This document shows, piece by piece, positions 12,441-23,981 of a DNA stretch of 64,000 nt. The first letter of the stretch is position 1; every line of letters starts with the position of its first letter. Below the pieces are notes generated by a model. The model had not been told where the DNA came from, made no database searches, and saw only the letters and a list, made by a program, of their open reading frames with translations. Both the position numbers and the translations under genes were made by a program. Source of the DNA: Piper betle. Lineage: Eukaryota; Streptophyta; Magnoliopsida; Piperales; Piperaceae. The stretch is from positions 62,001 to 126,000 of the forward strand of contig JAURVB010012872.1 of the NCBI GenBank assembly GCA_033002965.1, given 5' to 3'.

Positions 12441-12949
12441 CCTACTTACACTGCCCCTGCCTCTGCCGAACTGCCGCCCTCTACTGCCGTCTGTATCATC
12501 TCTTGACTCTTATCGTAGGTTTAGTTTATTTTATATATAGGATTAATACTTATTATTTTATAAAGTTAATAATTATTAAATTAATAATTATTTATAATTA
12601 GATGATAATGCAAAAAAACTTATTCTAATGAAACTATGCAGTGTTTGAGCTATAGAAATTTGTGTAATTACTTGGTGAAGGAAGCTTGCGTCTTGGAGGG
12701 AATAAGTACTGTTCAAAGTGTTAATTAATAATATTTGTTAATACCACTTTTATAAATGGAATTGATTGACACTAGTTATAATATTTTATATTTATAATTT
12801 GATATATATTTTTTTCACAAATGGATCATCAAGTTCATTACTAAATGTAAATGAACAAAGTGGACGTGAAAAAGATAGCAAAAATTCAATTCCTAAAGAA
12901 GGATAATCTATGGATGGTGCATTATTAAAAAGAGAAAATGACATCCGGT

Positions 12950-14790
12950 GTATGAGCCTATTTTGATAGAAAATATTAAAAGTATGGAACATTTGCTATT
13001 TGTCATTATTGTGAAAAAAAGTTTGAGGGAGCCGGAAGTAATAGAACTACTCATTTATGGAGACATGTTCAATGGAAATGCCCTAATCTCAAAATGAAGA
13101 GGACAAAGAACATAAGCAGTGATATTGGGCAACAAATTTTCAAGATGAGAGTGAAAAAGATGGAGAAAATAAAATAGAAATTTGGAAATTTGATCAAGGA
13201 AGGAGTAGATTAGAGTTGGCCGAGGCAATTATCTTACATGAGTATTTGTTTTCAACTGTGGAACATGAAGAATTTAGAAAGTGGGTTAGTAACTTGCAAC
13301 CACAATTTGTGATGGTTTCTAGGAGAACAATTATAAAAGATTGTCTTGGAATTTATGAAAAGGAGAAAAAAAATGTGTTTGACATGTTGGAAAAAGTTAA
13401 AAGTCAAATTAGTTTTACCAGTGATATTTTTGGACATGTTGATAAAATATTTATATTGTTTTGACAGCTCATTTTATTGATGAAAATTAGAAATTGGAAA
13501 AACAGAGTATTGAATTTTGCCAAAATTGAAAGTCTGACATACTAGAGAATGCATAGCCAAGTATCTTATTAGTAAAATTTGTGTGCGACAACTTGATAAA
13601 AAGGTTTTTACGGTTGCATTTGACAATGGAAGTGTAAATGATGGAGCGGCCAAAGAAATGAAAAATTTTTTCTCAAGTAGAAGTCCAAACCTTGTAGGTG
13701 ATTGTTTTCACGTGAGATGTGCTCATATTTTGAACTTAATTATTCAAGATGGGTTGAATGAGATTGCTAAATCTATAGAGAGGTTCGAGAATATGTGAAA
13801 CATATTAAAAGGTTCAACTATAAAGAGTGCTTGTTTGTACAAATATGCAAGTCAATTAAATACACCTAAATATTCTTTAGTGCATGATGTGAAAACTAAG
13901 TGGAATTCTACTTACAAAATGATTGGTGTGGCTTTAGATTTCAAAGATGTTTTTGAACGTTATAGTTGTTTTGATGTGAATTTCATGTCCTTTTGAGGAT
14001 GAATGAGAAGATTTAAGAGTGATACATGAATGTTTGGCTCCATTTTATGAGTTAACTGAAATTTTTTCCGACACTGAGTATCCTACATTAAATATTTTTT
14101 TCAACATGATTTGTGAGCTCAAGCTTCAATTGATGGAATGGTGTAGTAGTAAATCATATTTGATGTCATCAATGTGAAATGCAATGTTGGAAAAGTTTGA
14201 TAAATATTAGAAAGAAGTAAATATATTATTGGCGGTTGCTTTGATTTTAGACCCTAGATCAAAAATGGCTTTTGTTGTGTACTATTTTCACACAATTTAC
14301 AAGGAAGAGGGAGATGATATGGTCATAAAAGTAAAATAATATTTGACAAGCATATATAATGTTTATTCAAGTGTTATAAAATCTAGAGTTAGATGTATGT
14401 CAAACAAGCCCATTATTAGAATTGAAAGTTTATCAAATATTCGCCTTATTGGAGGCTTAAGTAGGAGATTGCAAGGAGTAAGCAAGTTGACTATGAAATA
14501 TTCAATAAAGGAGCCAACATGAACTGATTTAAAGAATTATTTAGATGAACTAACTATTCCTTTTGTGGATGGAGTAGATGAACAATTTGATAGATTGTCG
14601 TGATGGAGATTGAACATAGTAAAATATCTTATTTTGGGAAAAATTACTCAAGATGTTTTAGTCATTCCTATGTTAACCATAGCCTCCGAATCGGTATTTA
14701 ACATTGGAAAATAAATAATTAATTCAACTATGAATAATTTGAGCTAAAAAATACTTAAAGCTTTGATATGTGCCCAAAATTAGTTGAAGA
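12950..14790 (+). pseudogene. hAT transposase remnant (BED zinc finger to C-terminal dimerisation region)
   Basis: A BED finger is readable at about 12985-13085: CHYC supplies C-x2-C and HLWRH supplies H-x3-H. It is followed by AIILHEYLFSTVEHEEFRKW (about 13225-13285). The mid-part at about 13620-13790 contains GDCFHVRCAHILNLIIQDGL, a conserved hAT block. The C-terminal hAT signature IASESVFNIGK lies near 14680-14715, with NSTMNNLS and LKALICAQN after it. At least a dozen stops or frameshifts separate these blocks, so no protein can be made. It is ordered and oriented as expected for the surrounding element. Confidence 0.88.
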
Positions 14791-15469
14791 GTGAATATGA
14801 AAGTAATCTATATTTTATATCTATGCATTTTCTATTTTTGATGAATTTTTTTACATATATTCTTCTCTTACTATATTTTTTACTTATAGGGAAATAATAA
14901 AGTTCATCATCAAATTTATTTAGAACAATGAATGCAAAAGAATGGGAAGATATTGATGATTATGTTGATGAAGATAATATTCCAACATCTTTATGTCTAT
15001 AATCACCATTAGTACCTTCTCCACCTCTGAGCTCTCTAGGAGAGGACAGTGTTTCTTTCCCTTGCTTAGTCTTGTTGATTTTGATTGAGCTTGCTCATGT
15101 GTTTATTTGCATGAGTTAGCCGATTGATTTGCTAAGGGAGTAGTTATTTGTCTTGTTGTAATTGAGCGTATTAATTCACTTGTGTAATTTATGAGAAATT
15201 TGTGACTGTCCATTATCATTAGTACTAGTTACTGGTGATGCTTAATTTTGACATTTGAAAATAGGTTTTGATGTAGTTCAGTGGTTGGAATTATTGTATT
15301 TGTGTAACTTTATTACCCGGTTTCTTGCCGGAGGACTTCTTGTTCGGATTATAACAGAAATGGTTTCACTGAGCACTAGTGTATAATCGCTGGAATTTGT
15401 GTCACATAGTCATCATTGATGAGATGGATGTGTATTATCAGTTGATTGGTTTCGTTGATTGGTTCTCAG

Positions 15470-15582
15470 GCATCGATGTACCAACCTTGCAGTCCTTTTC
15501 TGTTTCGTTTGACCTTTGATGAGCCTGAGCCGAGAGTGACTAATATCAGTTTAGTGCAAACTGATGTTCCAGAGGAGGACAG
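15470..15582 (+). other. Exon-like open stretch inside the hAT element (possible captured exon)
   Basis: The segment is preceded by ggttctcAG and followed by GTtagttg. It stays open for 37 codons, reading ASMYQPCSPFLFRLTFDEPE and then PRVTNISLVQTDVPEEDR. The neighbouring sequence is full of stops. Plausible splice sites at both ends suggest a host exon caught by the transposon. I do not recognise the protein. Confidence 0.35.
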
Positions 15583-16528
15583 GTTAGTTGTCGTCCAAGT
15601 GTGTTATTTGTTACTTGTCTAAAAATAGTTTACAAGTAAATGGGGTTTGTTCCCGATGTATCTTGTTGAACTAGATTTTTACGCTAGAATGATATATGCG
15701 TTCAGTGATTTTATTCAAAACATGACTTTATAATTTAAGATATTTACCTATCTTAATCAACATAATTCTGTTTTGACTACGCCGAAAATGGTACAGTCAA
15801 AGATCTATGTTTGTTCGGTTGTTCTTAATACTAATTGTACAAGCTAAGTTAAGACACTTTTTGTTAATCTTCGTCATGTTTGAATGGTGTTTGCTAAAAC
15901 AATCCTTCGATGGACCTGAAATTTTCTTGAACTTGCCGCTTGCCTGAAAATAATATCAAATATGATAATAGATGCTGATTGCTTTTGCAAGGTGAAAAAT
16001 TATGGCTTCCAGATCTAATGATAAGAGTAGATAAATCAATATGGAGTAGATAAATCATGTATACCTTGTCACTTCATTTGCTTTGCTTAGAGAAAGCTTG
16101 TGTTGCACAAAGTTAAGTGAATGTGCAAGGAGAATAAATTTTGCAATGCAACGGGACTGGACTAGATATAATTCTGAATCATGTCTCTTACTTCATCAAC
16201 CAGGAGCCAAGCTTTGTGACCTCCAATTACCTCTTCTATCATTTTGCCGTCTTTCCATAGTTATATTACACATAACACGCTTGTTTGCTTTTTAAATTAA
16301 TTTTATTGTATATTATATTTTGAAATTTTAATAAAATATAATATTAGCCTTAAAAATATTAAAGAGATTATGTTATTGATATAAAATATTGGACACTCGG
16401 TCGGTTGGATAAAAAAATGCCTATGTTTGGTTTGTTTTAATTCGGTCGAATTCAGTCAGTCAAATTCGGTCGGACATGCTTTGGGCATAGATCAAACACA
16501 ATAATTCGGATGTCTGTGCCCACCCCTA

Positions 16529-18400
16529 CTTGCCAATATTTCATTTCAGCTTTTTAACTGTATTGAGCCGCTCCTGCTTTCCGGGCTTGCAAGCCGAACT
16601 TGGCTTTGCTTAGTTTCAAGCTGAGCTCGTTGTCAGGCTCTCAAGCTGGGCTTTCAACAAGATGAGGAGCCCAGTTGGACTCCCAGTAAAAAAAGAAAGA
16701 GCCTAGTGGGCCATAGCCCGAGGAGGTTCTCAAGAAAAATAATAATAATCGAGCTGGGCTGGCTCAATGTGCTTGAGTCAACAAGCCGAGCCGAACCTTT
16801 GATTTTCCTCTCATAGATGGTGTTCGGCTCAGTTTTGCTCGACTCAACTGGTTTAATTCATGAACTTTGATGAGTTGAGCTTGGCTCGAGTTTGATGAAA
16901 TTCGAGTCTACAACTGGACCATGCCACCCTCGACTAGATTAGGTCCTGGGCGGCCAAGTCTTGTTGACCCCTCCCCCCTTGCATCACATGGGAGAGGAGT
17001 TTTGGGGATAATTTTTTTAAGATAAATCTAATCTTGGTCATCCTTATTATAGGATGACCCAAATTAATCCAAGGGTAAAAAAATTTTCCTTCTCCCAGCT
17101 CAAATTTTTTTATAGACTAAACCTCTGTTGCAAAATTCAGCCGATTCCACTCAAAATCGACCAAATTAACAAGGCTTGGTGGAAAACCGAATTAAAAAAT
17201 AGATGACCAGGTTTTCCTGAAAATCGGGCAGAGAATTGGTCAAGTTAGGCCGATTCCAATCCGATTAATCCTGAGCTATCTCGGCTTGAAGTTGGGCGAG
17301 TCAGTGAGGGTGATGGCGTCGGGGCAGGACAGGGTGGGGGGGCGGCAGCGGGGCTAGGGGCTAAGGTGACAGGGAGGATGCAGTGAACAACAAGGTAAGG
17401 GAGGGGGTGCAGAGAACTAGCTGGTGAAGATGATGGTGTTGAACAACCAACAATTGGGCATGGTGGTGTAATGGGAGGACAGGTTCTGCCAGTCTAACCG
17501 GGCTCACACCTACTTGGGTAACCCTCTGCATGAATCCGAGATACACCCTGACTTCTTGAAATTTGCCAAGGATTGTAGCATACTGGTGGTAAGAATCACG
17601 AGGATGGGAGAGGTGGAAGGCGCGATTGGAGGATGCTGGGTGGTGGGGTTTTCGTTAGACCTAATTTTAGGGCTCTGAGTTTTTACTTTATCACGAAATA
17701 GTCATTTCTCTAATATTCTATTGCATTTTCCCCATGCCCTTGTATGTAATTTTTTCTAAGGACAATAGAATTTTTGAAGCACACATATATAATTTTTTGA
17801 AGTACGTGTATTACTTGATCGATTCAAGTAGACCGATTTTTGACCGATCCAAGTAAACCGATTCTTCTTTGATTTTTGATAAATCAGTCTGATTCGATGG
17901 GATCTTCCAATCCGATTTAACGTCCAATTCTATGGACTAAACTTAAATGACATTGAATATAAATTACTTTGGTTTTAAATCAACTTGAATTTAGAAAAAC
18001 TCGAATAACAATAAGTTTGACTTGAGCTCAATGATAAACAAACGAATTAAATTAAGTAAGCAAAGCTTGGTTTTTAGTGATTGTATATTTTAGAAGTTTG
18101 TAATGCATTAGCAAATTTATTCTTCGTTATTAGTCAATTAGGAACAAGCGCTCTACACATATTGAATAATACTTTTAGTCTAAGTAAGATCAAGATATAA
18201 GTTGATTTTAAATTTTCATAACAAAGAAAAAATAGACAATATAAAATTTCTTTTTCTCGTATAAATTACCGAGGACAATATGAAAAAGACACCATAAAAT
18301 TTATATTGATGCAAAGTTTACACGAAGAATTGCCATTTGTTTTTCAAGAATAATATTAAAGATAGACTCTATTCTATTTTTTGGGTAAAGAAATTGGCAT
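16529..18400. other. Intergenic spacer with degraded repeat remnants
   Basis: No gene is recognised. Stretches such as caagccgagccgaacc (about 16780-16800) and repeated gattccaatccgatt-like motifs (about 17150-17940) resemble subterminal sequence of non-autonomous hAT elements. A GC-rich block lies at about 17290-17640. Boundaries could not be resolved. Confidence 0.5.
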
Positions 18401-18414
18401 GCAATTTGCTTAGA

Positions 18415-18534
18415 TGGGCTTTTTCGTTCTACGGGCCCATTCTTTCCAAATCTTTGTGGGCTTTTCACATCACCGGAAAAACAAAATCCTCCACATCTCC
18501 AATCCGTCTACGCCTCCCAAAACCCTAACCCTAG
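18415..18534 (+). promoter_or_regulatory. Site II and telo-box promoter motifs of the eIF3d gene
   Basis: TGGGCT occurs at 18415-18420 and 18457-18462, and GGGCCCA at about 18433-18439. A telo-box, AAAACCCTAACCCTAG, lies at 18519-18534, about 40 nt before the ATG. Site II (TGGGCY) combined with a telo-box is the known pairing in promoters of plant translation and ribosome genes, matching the gene downstream. Transcription-factor binding (TCP, Myb-like) is inferred from this knowledge. Confidence 0.75.
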
Positions 18535-18574
18535 AGTCGCCGCTCTTCGTCCTCTCCGACCGCCCTCCACAGCC

Positions 18575-20278
18575 ATGGTTTCCGGCGGTTTCGAGATCGG
18601 CATCGTCCCATTCAACCCCGACGGCTGGGGCCCTCCCGACGCCCCTGCGTCCATGTCCCTGGGCAGCCACCCGAGCAACGTCCCCTTCGCTCCCTTCTCC
18701 CGATCAGAAAAGCTCGGCCGCATCGCCGACTGGACTCGGAACTACAACGCCGCCGCCCGCCCCAAGAACCCCGCTGACGCTGTCTTCGACTTCGCCCTCG
18801 ACGACCCCTCCCTCGCCGCAGACGACGACGCCACCTTCCGCCTCGTCGACGGCAAGCCCCCGCCCCGCCCTAAGTTCGGCCCCCGGTGGCGGTTCCAGCA
18901 GCGCCAGCCCCAGCTCCCCCAGCGTCGGGACGAGGAGGTGGAGGCGAAGAAGCGCGAGGCCGAGAAGGAGCGTGCCCGCCGCGATCGCCTCTACCACCTC
19001 AACCGTTCCGGCGGCGGCCACCAGCAGCGCCGCGAGGCCGCCGTGCTCAAGTCCTCCGTCGACATCCAGCCCGAGTGGACGATGCTGGACCAGATACCCT
19101 TCTCCACCTTCTCCAAGCTCTCCTTCTCCGCTCCCGAGCCCGAGGACCTCCTCGTCTGCGGCGCCGTCGAGTTCTACGATCGGTCGCTCGATCGGATCAA
19201 CCCCAAGAACGAGAAGCGTTTGGAGCGGTTCAAGAATCGGAGTTTCTTCAAGGTCACCACGACCGACGATCCCATCATTCGCCGGCTCGCGAACGAGGAT
19301 AAAGCCACCGTCTTTGCCACCGACGCCATCCTCTCTGCGCTCATGTGCGCGCCCCGGTCGGTGTACTCCTGGGATATTGTCATCCAGCGCGTCGGCAACA
19401 AGCTGTTCTTTGACAAACGCGACGGGTCGCAGCTTGATCTTCTCTCTGTGAACGAGACGTCGCAGGAGCCGCTTCCGGAGGCGAAGGAGGACATCAACTC
19501 CGCGCACTCGCTTGGGGTTGAGGCTGCTTACATTAACCAGAACTTCTCTCAGCAGGTTCTTGTTCGTGACGGCAACAAGGTGGCCTTTGAAGAGCCCAAC
19601 CCGTTTGCCGCCGAGGGGGAGGAGGTGGCCTCGGTTGCCTTCCGCTACCGCAGGTGGAAGCTCGACGATGACATGTACTTGGTGGCTCGGTGCGAGGTTC
19701 ATGCGGTGTCGGAAATCAAAGGGCAGAGGTCGTTCCTGACTTTGAATGCGCTTAACGAGTTCGATCCCAAGTACTCTGGCGTCGACTGGAGAAAGAAGCT
19801 GGAGACTCAGAAAGGTGCTGTGTTGGCGACCGAGCTCAAAAACAACGCCAATAAGCTCGCGAAGTGGACTGCACAGGCGCTGCTTGCGAGCGCCGACATG
19901 ATGAAGCTTGGGTATGTCTCCCGAGTGCACCCTCGCGATCACTTCAACCATGTCATACTTAGTGTGGTTGGGTACAAGCCCAGGGACTTTGCCATGCAGA
20001 TCAATCTTAACACTTCTAATATGTGGGGGATTGTCAAGTCGATTGTGGATTTATGTATGAAGCTCAACGAAGGGAAGTATGTGCTCGTTAAGGATCCCTC
20101 GAAGCCACAGGTGAGGATTTACGAAGTTCCCGCGGATGCTTTTGAGAACGATTATGTTGATGAACCACTTCCGGAGGAGGAGCAGGTGCAGCCTCCGGCG
20201 GAGGATGAGGTTGAGGCTTCTGGTGTGGAGGGTGAGGTTATCAAAGAGGGCGAAGGGAAAACAACTGGTGATGCTTAA
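18575..20278 (+). CDS. TIF3D1: Eukaryotic translation initiation factor 3 subunit d
   Basis: eIF3d is the cap-binding peripheral subunit of eIF3, acting in the cytosol during mRNA recruitment to the 40S subunit. The gene is a single open frame of 567 codons without introns, close to the usual plant length. It opens MVSGGFEIGIVPFNPDGWGP with the N-terminal eIF3-contact region (PFAPFSRSEKLGRIADW). A basic, charged linker follows at about 110-150 (EEVEAKKREAEKERARRDR). The cap-binding core contains DQIPFSTFSKL, RSVYSWDIVIQ, FRYRRWKLDDDMYLVARCEV and WTAQALLASADMMKLGYVSR. The tail is acidic (EEEQVQPPAEDEVEASG). The 5' half is extremely GC-rich, the 3' end less so, a usual monocot gradient. The ATG context (ccATGG) and the N-terminal family match support the start. 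Unlike several neighbours, the frame is unbroken. Confidence 0.98.
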   Translation: MVSGGFEIGIVPFNPDGWGPPDAPASMSLGSHPSNVPFAPFSRSEKLGRIADWTRNYNAAARPKNPADAVFDFALDDPSLAADDDATFRLVDGKPPPRPKFGPRWRFQQRQPQLPQRRDEEVEAKKREAEKERARRDRLYHLNRSGGGHQQRREAAVLKSSVDIQPEWTMLDQIPFSTFSKLSFSAPEPEDLLVCGAVEFYDRSLDRINPKNEKRLERFKNRSFFKVTTTDDPIIRRLANEDKATVFATDAILSALMCAPRSVYSWDIVIQRVGNKLFFDKRDGSQLDLLSVNETSQEPLPEAKEDINSAHSLGVEAAYINQNFSQQVLVRDGNKVAFEEPNPFAAEGEEVASVAFRYRRWKLDDDMYLVARCEVHAVSEIKGQRSFLTLNALNEFDPKYSGVDWRKKLETQKGAVLATELKNNANKLAKWTAQALLASADMMKLGYVSRVHPRDHFNHVILSVVGYKPRDFAMQINLNTSNMWGIVKSIVDLCMKLNEGKYVLVKDPSKPQVRIYEVPADAFENDYVDEPLPEEEQVQPPAEDEVEASGVEGEVIKEGEGKTTGDA

Positions 20279-20635
20279 TTTTGTTATTGACTCTGATATT
20301 GGCTTCATAAAACTTTTGGAATTTTGGGCAGAGTTAACACCTGTTGATGTCTCATTCTGTTATTGTCTCCAATACTGGTTTTATTGAACTTTTCGAATCT
20401 TTTTTTGAGATGTGATGAAGTCTTAAAATGTTACTATTTTTGTTTTTCTGTTACTTTTTTTAAGTGGGGATGTTACTGTTTTGAGGTATCACCATTAGGA
20501 TTGATTTCGTTAACTTGCTACATTTGTTGTGCTGAATGTTTATTTGCATCTGTTCTTTTTGTGCTATGTTCTGAAATTTTCTGTATTTTTTATTCTTGAG
20601 TTGACGAAAACTCTTGTACAGGGATGATAATTTTA
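20279..20635 (+). other. eIF3d 3' UTR region
   Basis: This T-rich sequence after the stop codon is consistent with a 3' UTR. No further gene is seen. Confidence 0.5.
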
Positions 20636-20639
20636 GTGG

Positions 20640-21150
20640 AAAGTCGTATTTGGGTAACACGAATCAAGGAGCTTGAAAATGTTGTGTGGTAATGAAAGTG
20701 GAGTGTTTTTGCATCTTGCTGGCGGAATTGACGAAAAAATATACGGGTTGAGAAACAATGAAAGGTAGGTTCACATGAATTTAAACAGATTGGAAATGAA
20801 AGTATGAAACTAATGTGTTATATCTCTTTGTAAATGCTGATCGTTTAGTCCACATGGCTGAAAGACATTCTATATAATACTGAAACGTATTGTTGAAAAT
20901 AGAGTTTTTGTATTTTCTTCGTGTAATTGGAAAAAGAAAGGTATTACTTAGGTAACATGGATTAATAGGCTGGAAATGAAATTATGAAACTAAAGTGTAC
21001 TCTTTCTCTTCGTTTATGCTGATCAATTGATTCTTTGGGAAAAAAAGCTGATCGATAGTTGAATAATCTGTACACTATTAAAATGAAGACTTAGGTAGCA
21101 TGGAATAAAGAGTTTGCGAATGAAATTATGAAGCTTAGTTTACTATGTAG
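20640..21150 (+). repeat. Diverged tandem repeats downstream of eIF3d
   Basis: Units with the core ttaggtaacatggat...ggctggaaatgaaattatgaaact recur, starting near 20640 (partial), 20765, 20940 and 21090, each about 150-175 bp apart. Some carry a tail resembling cgtttatgctgatca. The sequence is non-coding and the copies are clearly diverged. It could be an old tandem expansion of 3'-flanking DNA. Confidence 0.65.
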
Positions 21151-21507
21151 ACGTTATTTAATTTACATAGCTGAAGAATTTTCTGTACTTGCTTTGAATG
21201 AAATTGGTTTTTCATCACATGAAGTTGCTACTGTCATGCCCAACAATTCAGGCTCGTCACAAGTCAAACTTGTCAAGGTTTTTCCATTCTTTAGTCCAGT
21301 AATTGTTAACGATCCGCTAGCATTCTTCGTTTATGTCCAAGAGTGTTGGTTGATGACATATAGCCCTCTATTCCCCAAGCCGAACTCATTTTTAAGAGAC
21401 TAATGCTGAAGCCTCTATTTGTCTGTTACCAGGGGTGAAAGAGGTCTATATCTCCACTAGTTTTGTGGAAGAATTGGATATTGTAACTCTTTTTTATTTC
21501 CCCCAAT

Positions 21508-22135
21508 TAGGGCTGCTAAATAAGTGCTAAATGAGTGAGCAGTCGAATTAAATTTATATTCAAATTTGGCTCAAATAGTTTAAAGTTCGTTCAAATTTAG
21601 TTCAAGATCAAATAAATATTGAATATATATACTCGAGTTTGACTTGAATATTCAACTTAAATTTGAATATATTTAACTCAACTCGTTTGTGAGTTCGAAA
21701 TTAACTCAATTATAAGGTAGAAAGTAACTTATTTAAAACGAATGGAGTCACCATAGATTGAATCTTCCAGGTCTTCAACTTGAATACTTCTTATTTAAGT
21801 TATCTCACTACTTTATTATTATAGTTATAATTAAATTTATTAATGTGTGTATATAATATATATATATATATATAATATGAAGACTATATTATTATATTAT
21901 TTTATTTAGTCAAATTTAAGGCGAGCTACGAGTCGGGTTCGAGTCAAGCTACAAATTAATTTTGAGTCGAATTCGAATTATAATCGAGTCGAATTGAGTC
22001 GAATACTGCCTTGTTCAAACTCAATTTAAAAGATTCGAATTTGAGCTCAAACATTTAAATATTGAATTTCAATTTGAATTAAACCAAGTCGAACACTAAA
22101 TGATCATAAACTAACTCGATCAATTAATGGCCCTA
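21508..22135. mobile_element. Possible non-autonomous hAT-like element
   Basis: The left end tagggctgct and the right end, whose complement reads tagggccatt, share a short terminal motif. The interior is full of cgagtcg/gaattcgaat-type repeats typical of plant hAT MITEs. No convincing 8-bp target duplication was found. A (TA)n tract lies inside near 21857-21874. Confidence 0.4.
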
Positions 22136-23981
22136 CCTTCGTTCGAAGATGAATAACTAACTACTCTACGTCTTTGTTTTCCTTTCGTAAAGACTTTAGG
22201 TACGGCGGACACGCCCAATAAACTCAATTCCGACAAATCGCTCACTTTTATTAAACTTGTCCACTTGTAATAGTTGGCAGTGATATTCTTATATTATGAT
22301 TCCGTCAGCAACTAGATAGATGGCAAACAAAAATTACATGTATAATTTACTTTTTTCTATATTTCTCCTTGCTTTGTTGACTTCAACGTAGAATCAAGTT
22401 GGATTTTTATCCTGCAGTTATGATATGTAATGAGAGGTAACAAATATTCATATTTTCTCAATCAAAGACCAAGTCATGTTTATCTGATGATAATTATGTA
22501 ATTTGCTTGTTCCACGAGAGCACGATGATCACAGGAGTGACAGTGTGGGTGAGTTGTGCGGCTAAACTGCATGCAACCATGTATTTCTATCATCTTCTTA
22601 ATCCGAATTATTGAGTTCACGTACTTTGGAAAATTGAGGACAGATTAATAAAAAACACAAGAAAGAAAGAAAGATTAACAATTGAAGCAGAAAATTTAGG
22701 ACAAGAGGGAAACACTCTAAACTATAAACGAACGACTATAAAAAACTGAAAAACTAAAATTTCCAATCTGCAGATGCCCATTCACAAACACAATTAACCT
22801 GCAAAGTTTTACTACTGATCTTAACAAGGAACCAACAGTACTACATTAAGAATCGAGGTTCTAATTCTTGCGGCAGGAACAACAGAGATTCTTCTAACTC
22901 TCTTCTTCCCTGCAAAAGCCACATGTCGATCGATTAATGTCCAGTGAGGAGAAGCTTGCTGTGAAAACCAAAATGATAATAAATCTTCATGGTCATTTCT
23001 TCTTTTAATTTACCTTGCCTATCTTACTTTCTTGTCATTTGTTGCAGTGATAAGGAAAGATACCTGATACCTATGCGGTGCAGTTACTACTAGGAAGACA
23101 TTGACGAAGAAATACTTAGTCCCCCACCAAACTTGAACCAAATTTTGATATCTTAAATTACTCCATCAATGCTCTCTTTATTCTTCCCAACTCATCCACA
23201 TGCATTCAGCCTGTAAAGGGCCTTATAAGCCCCACCTGGATTTCTATCATCCTTCAAATTTTCCAACCTCTGCAGTTATTTCATACCGTCATCCTTGCCG
23301 AGGACTAAGCTAGCTTGGTCCCTTCACCGGCGTGGGAAAGTCATATGTGCTTGTCAAATAAAAGACCCGTCAAAAATTCCCGGGTATATATTTTTATAAA
23401 AATAATATAATTAAATGGTTTAATTAAGCCCAGCTCAATCTTAGTTTGGACTCTAGGCAACACTTTGAAAAACATTGGAAACTTTTTCCAGAGGTAAACA
23501 CTGGTGTGCATGCTTTAAAAAACCTGTTTCATGATATATGTGAATGGGAAATTAGACCCATCGTAATCCCCTGTACGTTGTTTATAGTTTGAGATTGATT
23601 AATAACAAAGGCTCGTGTTTGACATACGTTAGAGAATGTTCAGCCTTTTTCTTTTATGAATGTTGTAGATTGGTATATAACTAATGCTATCGTGAACACA
23701 ATTTCCTCCCAACCAAGCTATTATATTAATCACCGTGCAAATCTCAGTTACAAAACTAAATCAAAACAACCAATATGATCTTCAATCATCAATTGCATCC
23801 TCAACAAGAACCAGACCAATGCTTCATACAAAAAAAATGAACTTATTATTATCCATCGATTCACATGCAAGTTACAACCGTCGAATTTCATCACAGATAG
23901 CCAATGCGCGAAGCTTGGTACATATAATAATACACTAGTTGCAGGTACATACAGATAGCCATCTACTACAGGGCCAGCTAG
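22136..23981. other. Spacer between eIF3d and GPAT; right end is GPAT 3' flank
   Basis: AT-rich sequence without a recognisable gene. The last 200-250 nt before 23982 should contain the minus-strand GPAT 3' UTR. Confidence 0.5.

Larger units (their letters stand above)
11863..16528 (+). mobile_element. hAT-superfamily DNA transposon, 4.67 kb
   Basis: The left end taggggtgggca and the right end tgcccaccccta are a perfect 12-bp terminal inverted repeat. They are flanked by ctcgcaaa (11855-11862) and cttgccaa (16529-16536), an imperfect 8-bp target duplication matching at 6 of 8 positions, the length expected for hAT. Subterminal ggtcgga-type motifs recur at both ends. The interior holds a GC-rich tandem repeat, a dead BED/hAT transposase and a long right portion (about 15000-16400) of unclear origin with one exon-like stretch. 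The decayed duplication and broken ORF indicate an old, immobile copy. Confidence 0.92.

Noticed and set aside
11936..12601. Overlapping 80-130 codon frames on both strands
   Set aside because: Products of the GC-rich tandem repeat inside the hAT element; no coherent protein.
18704..19951. 415-codon minus-strand open frame opposite eIF3d
   Set aside because: It is a shadow of the GC-rich eIF3d coding strand; it has no family features, while the plus strand is a full-length conserved protein.
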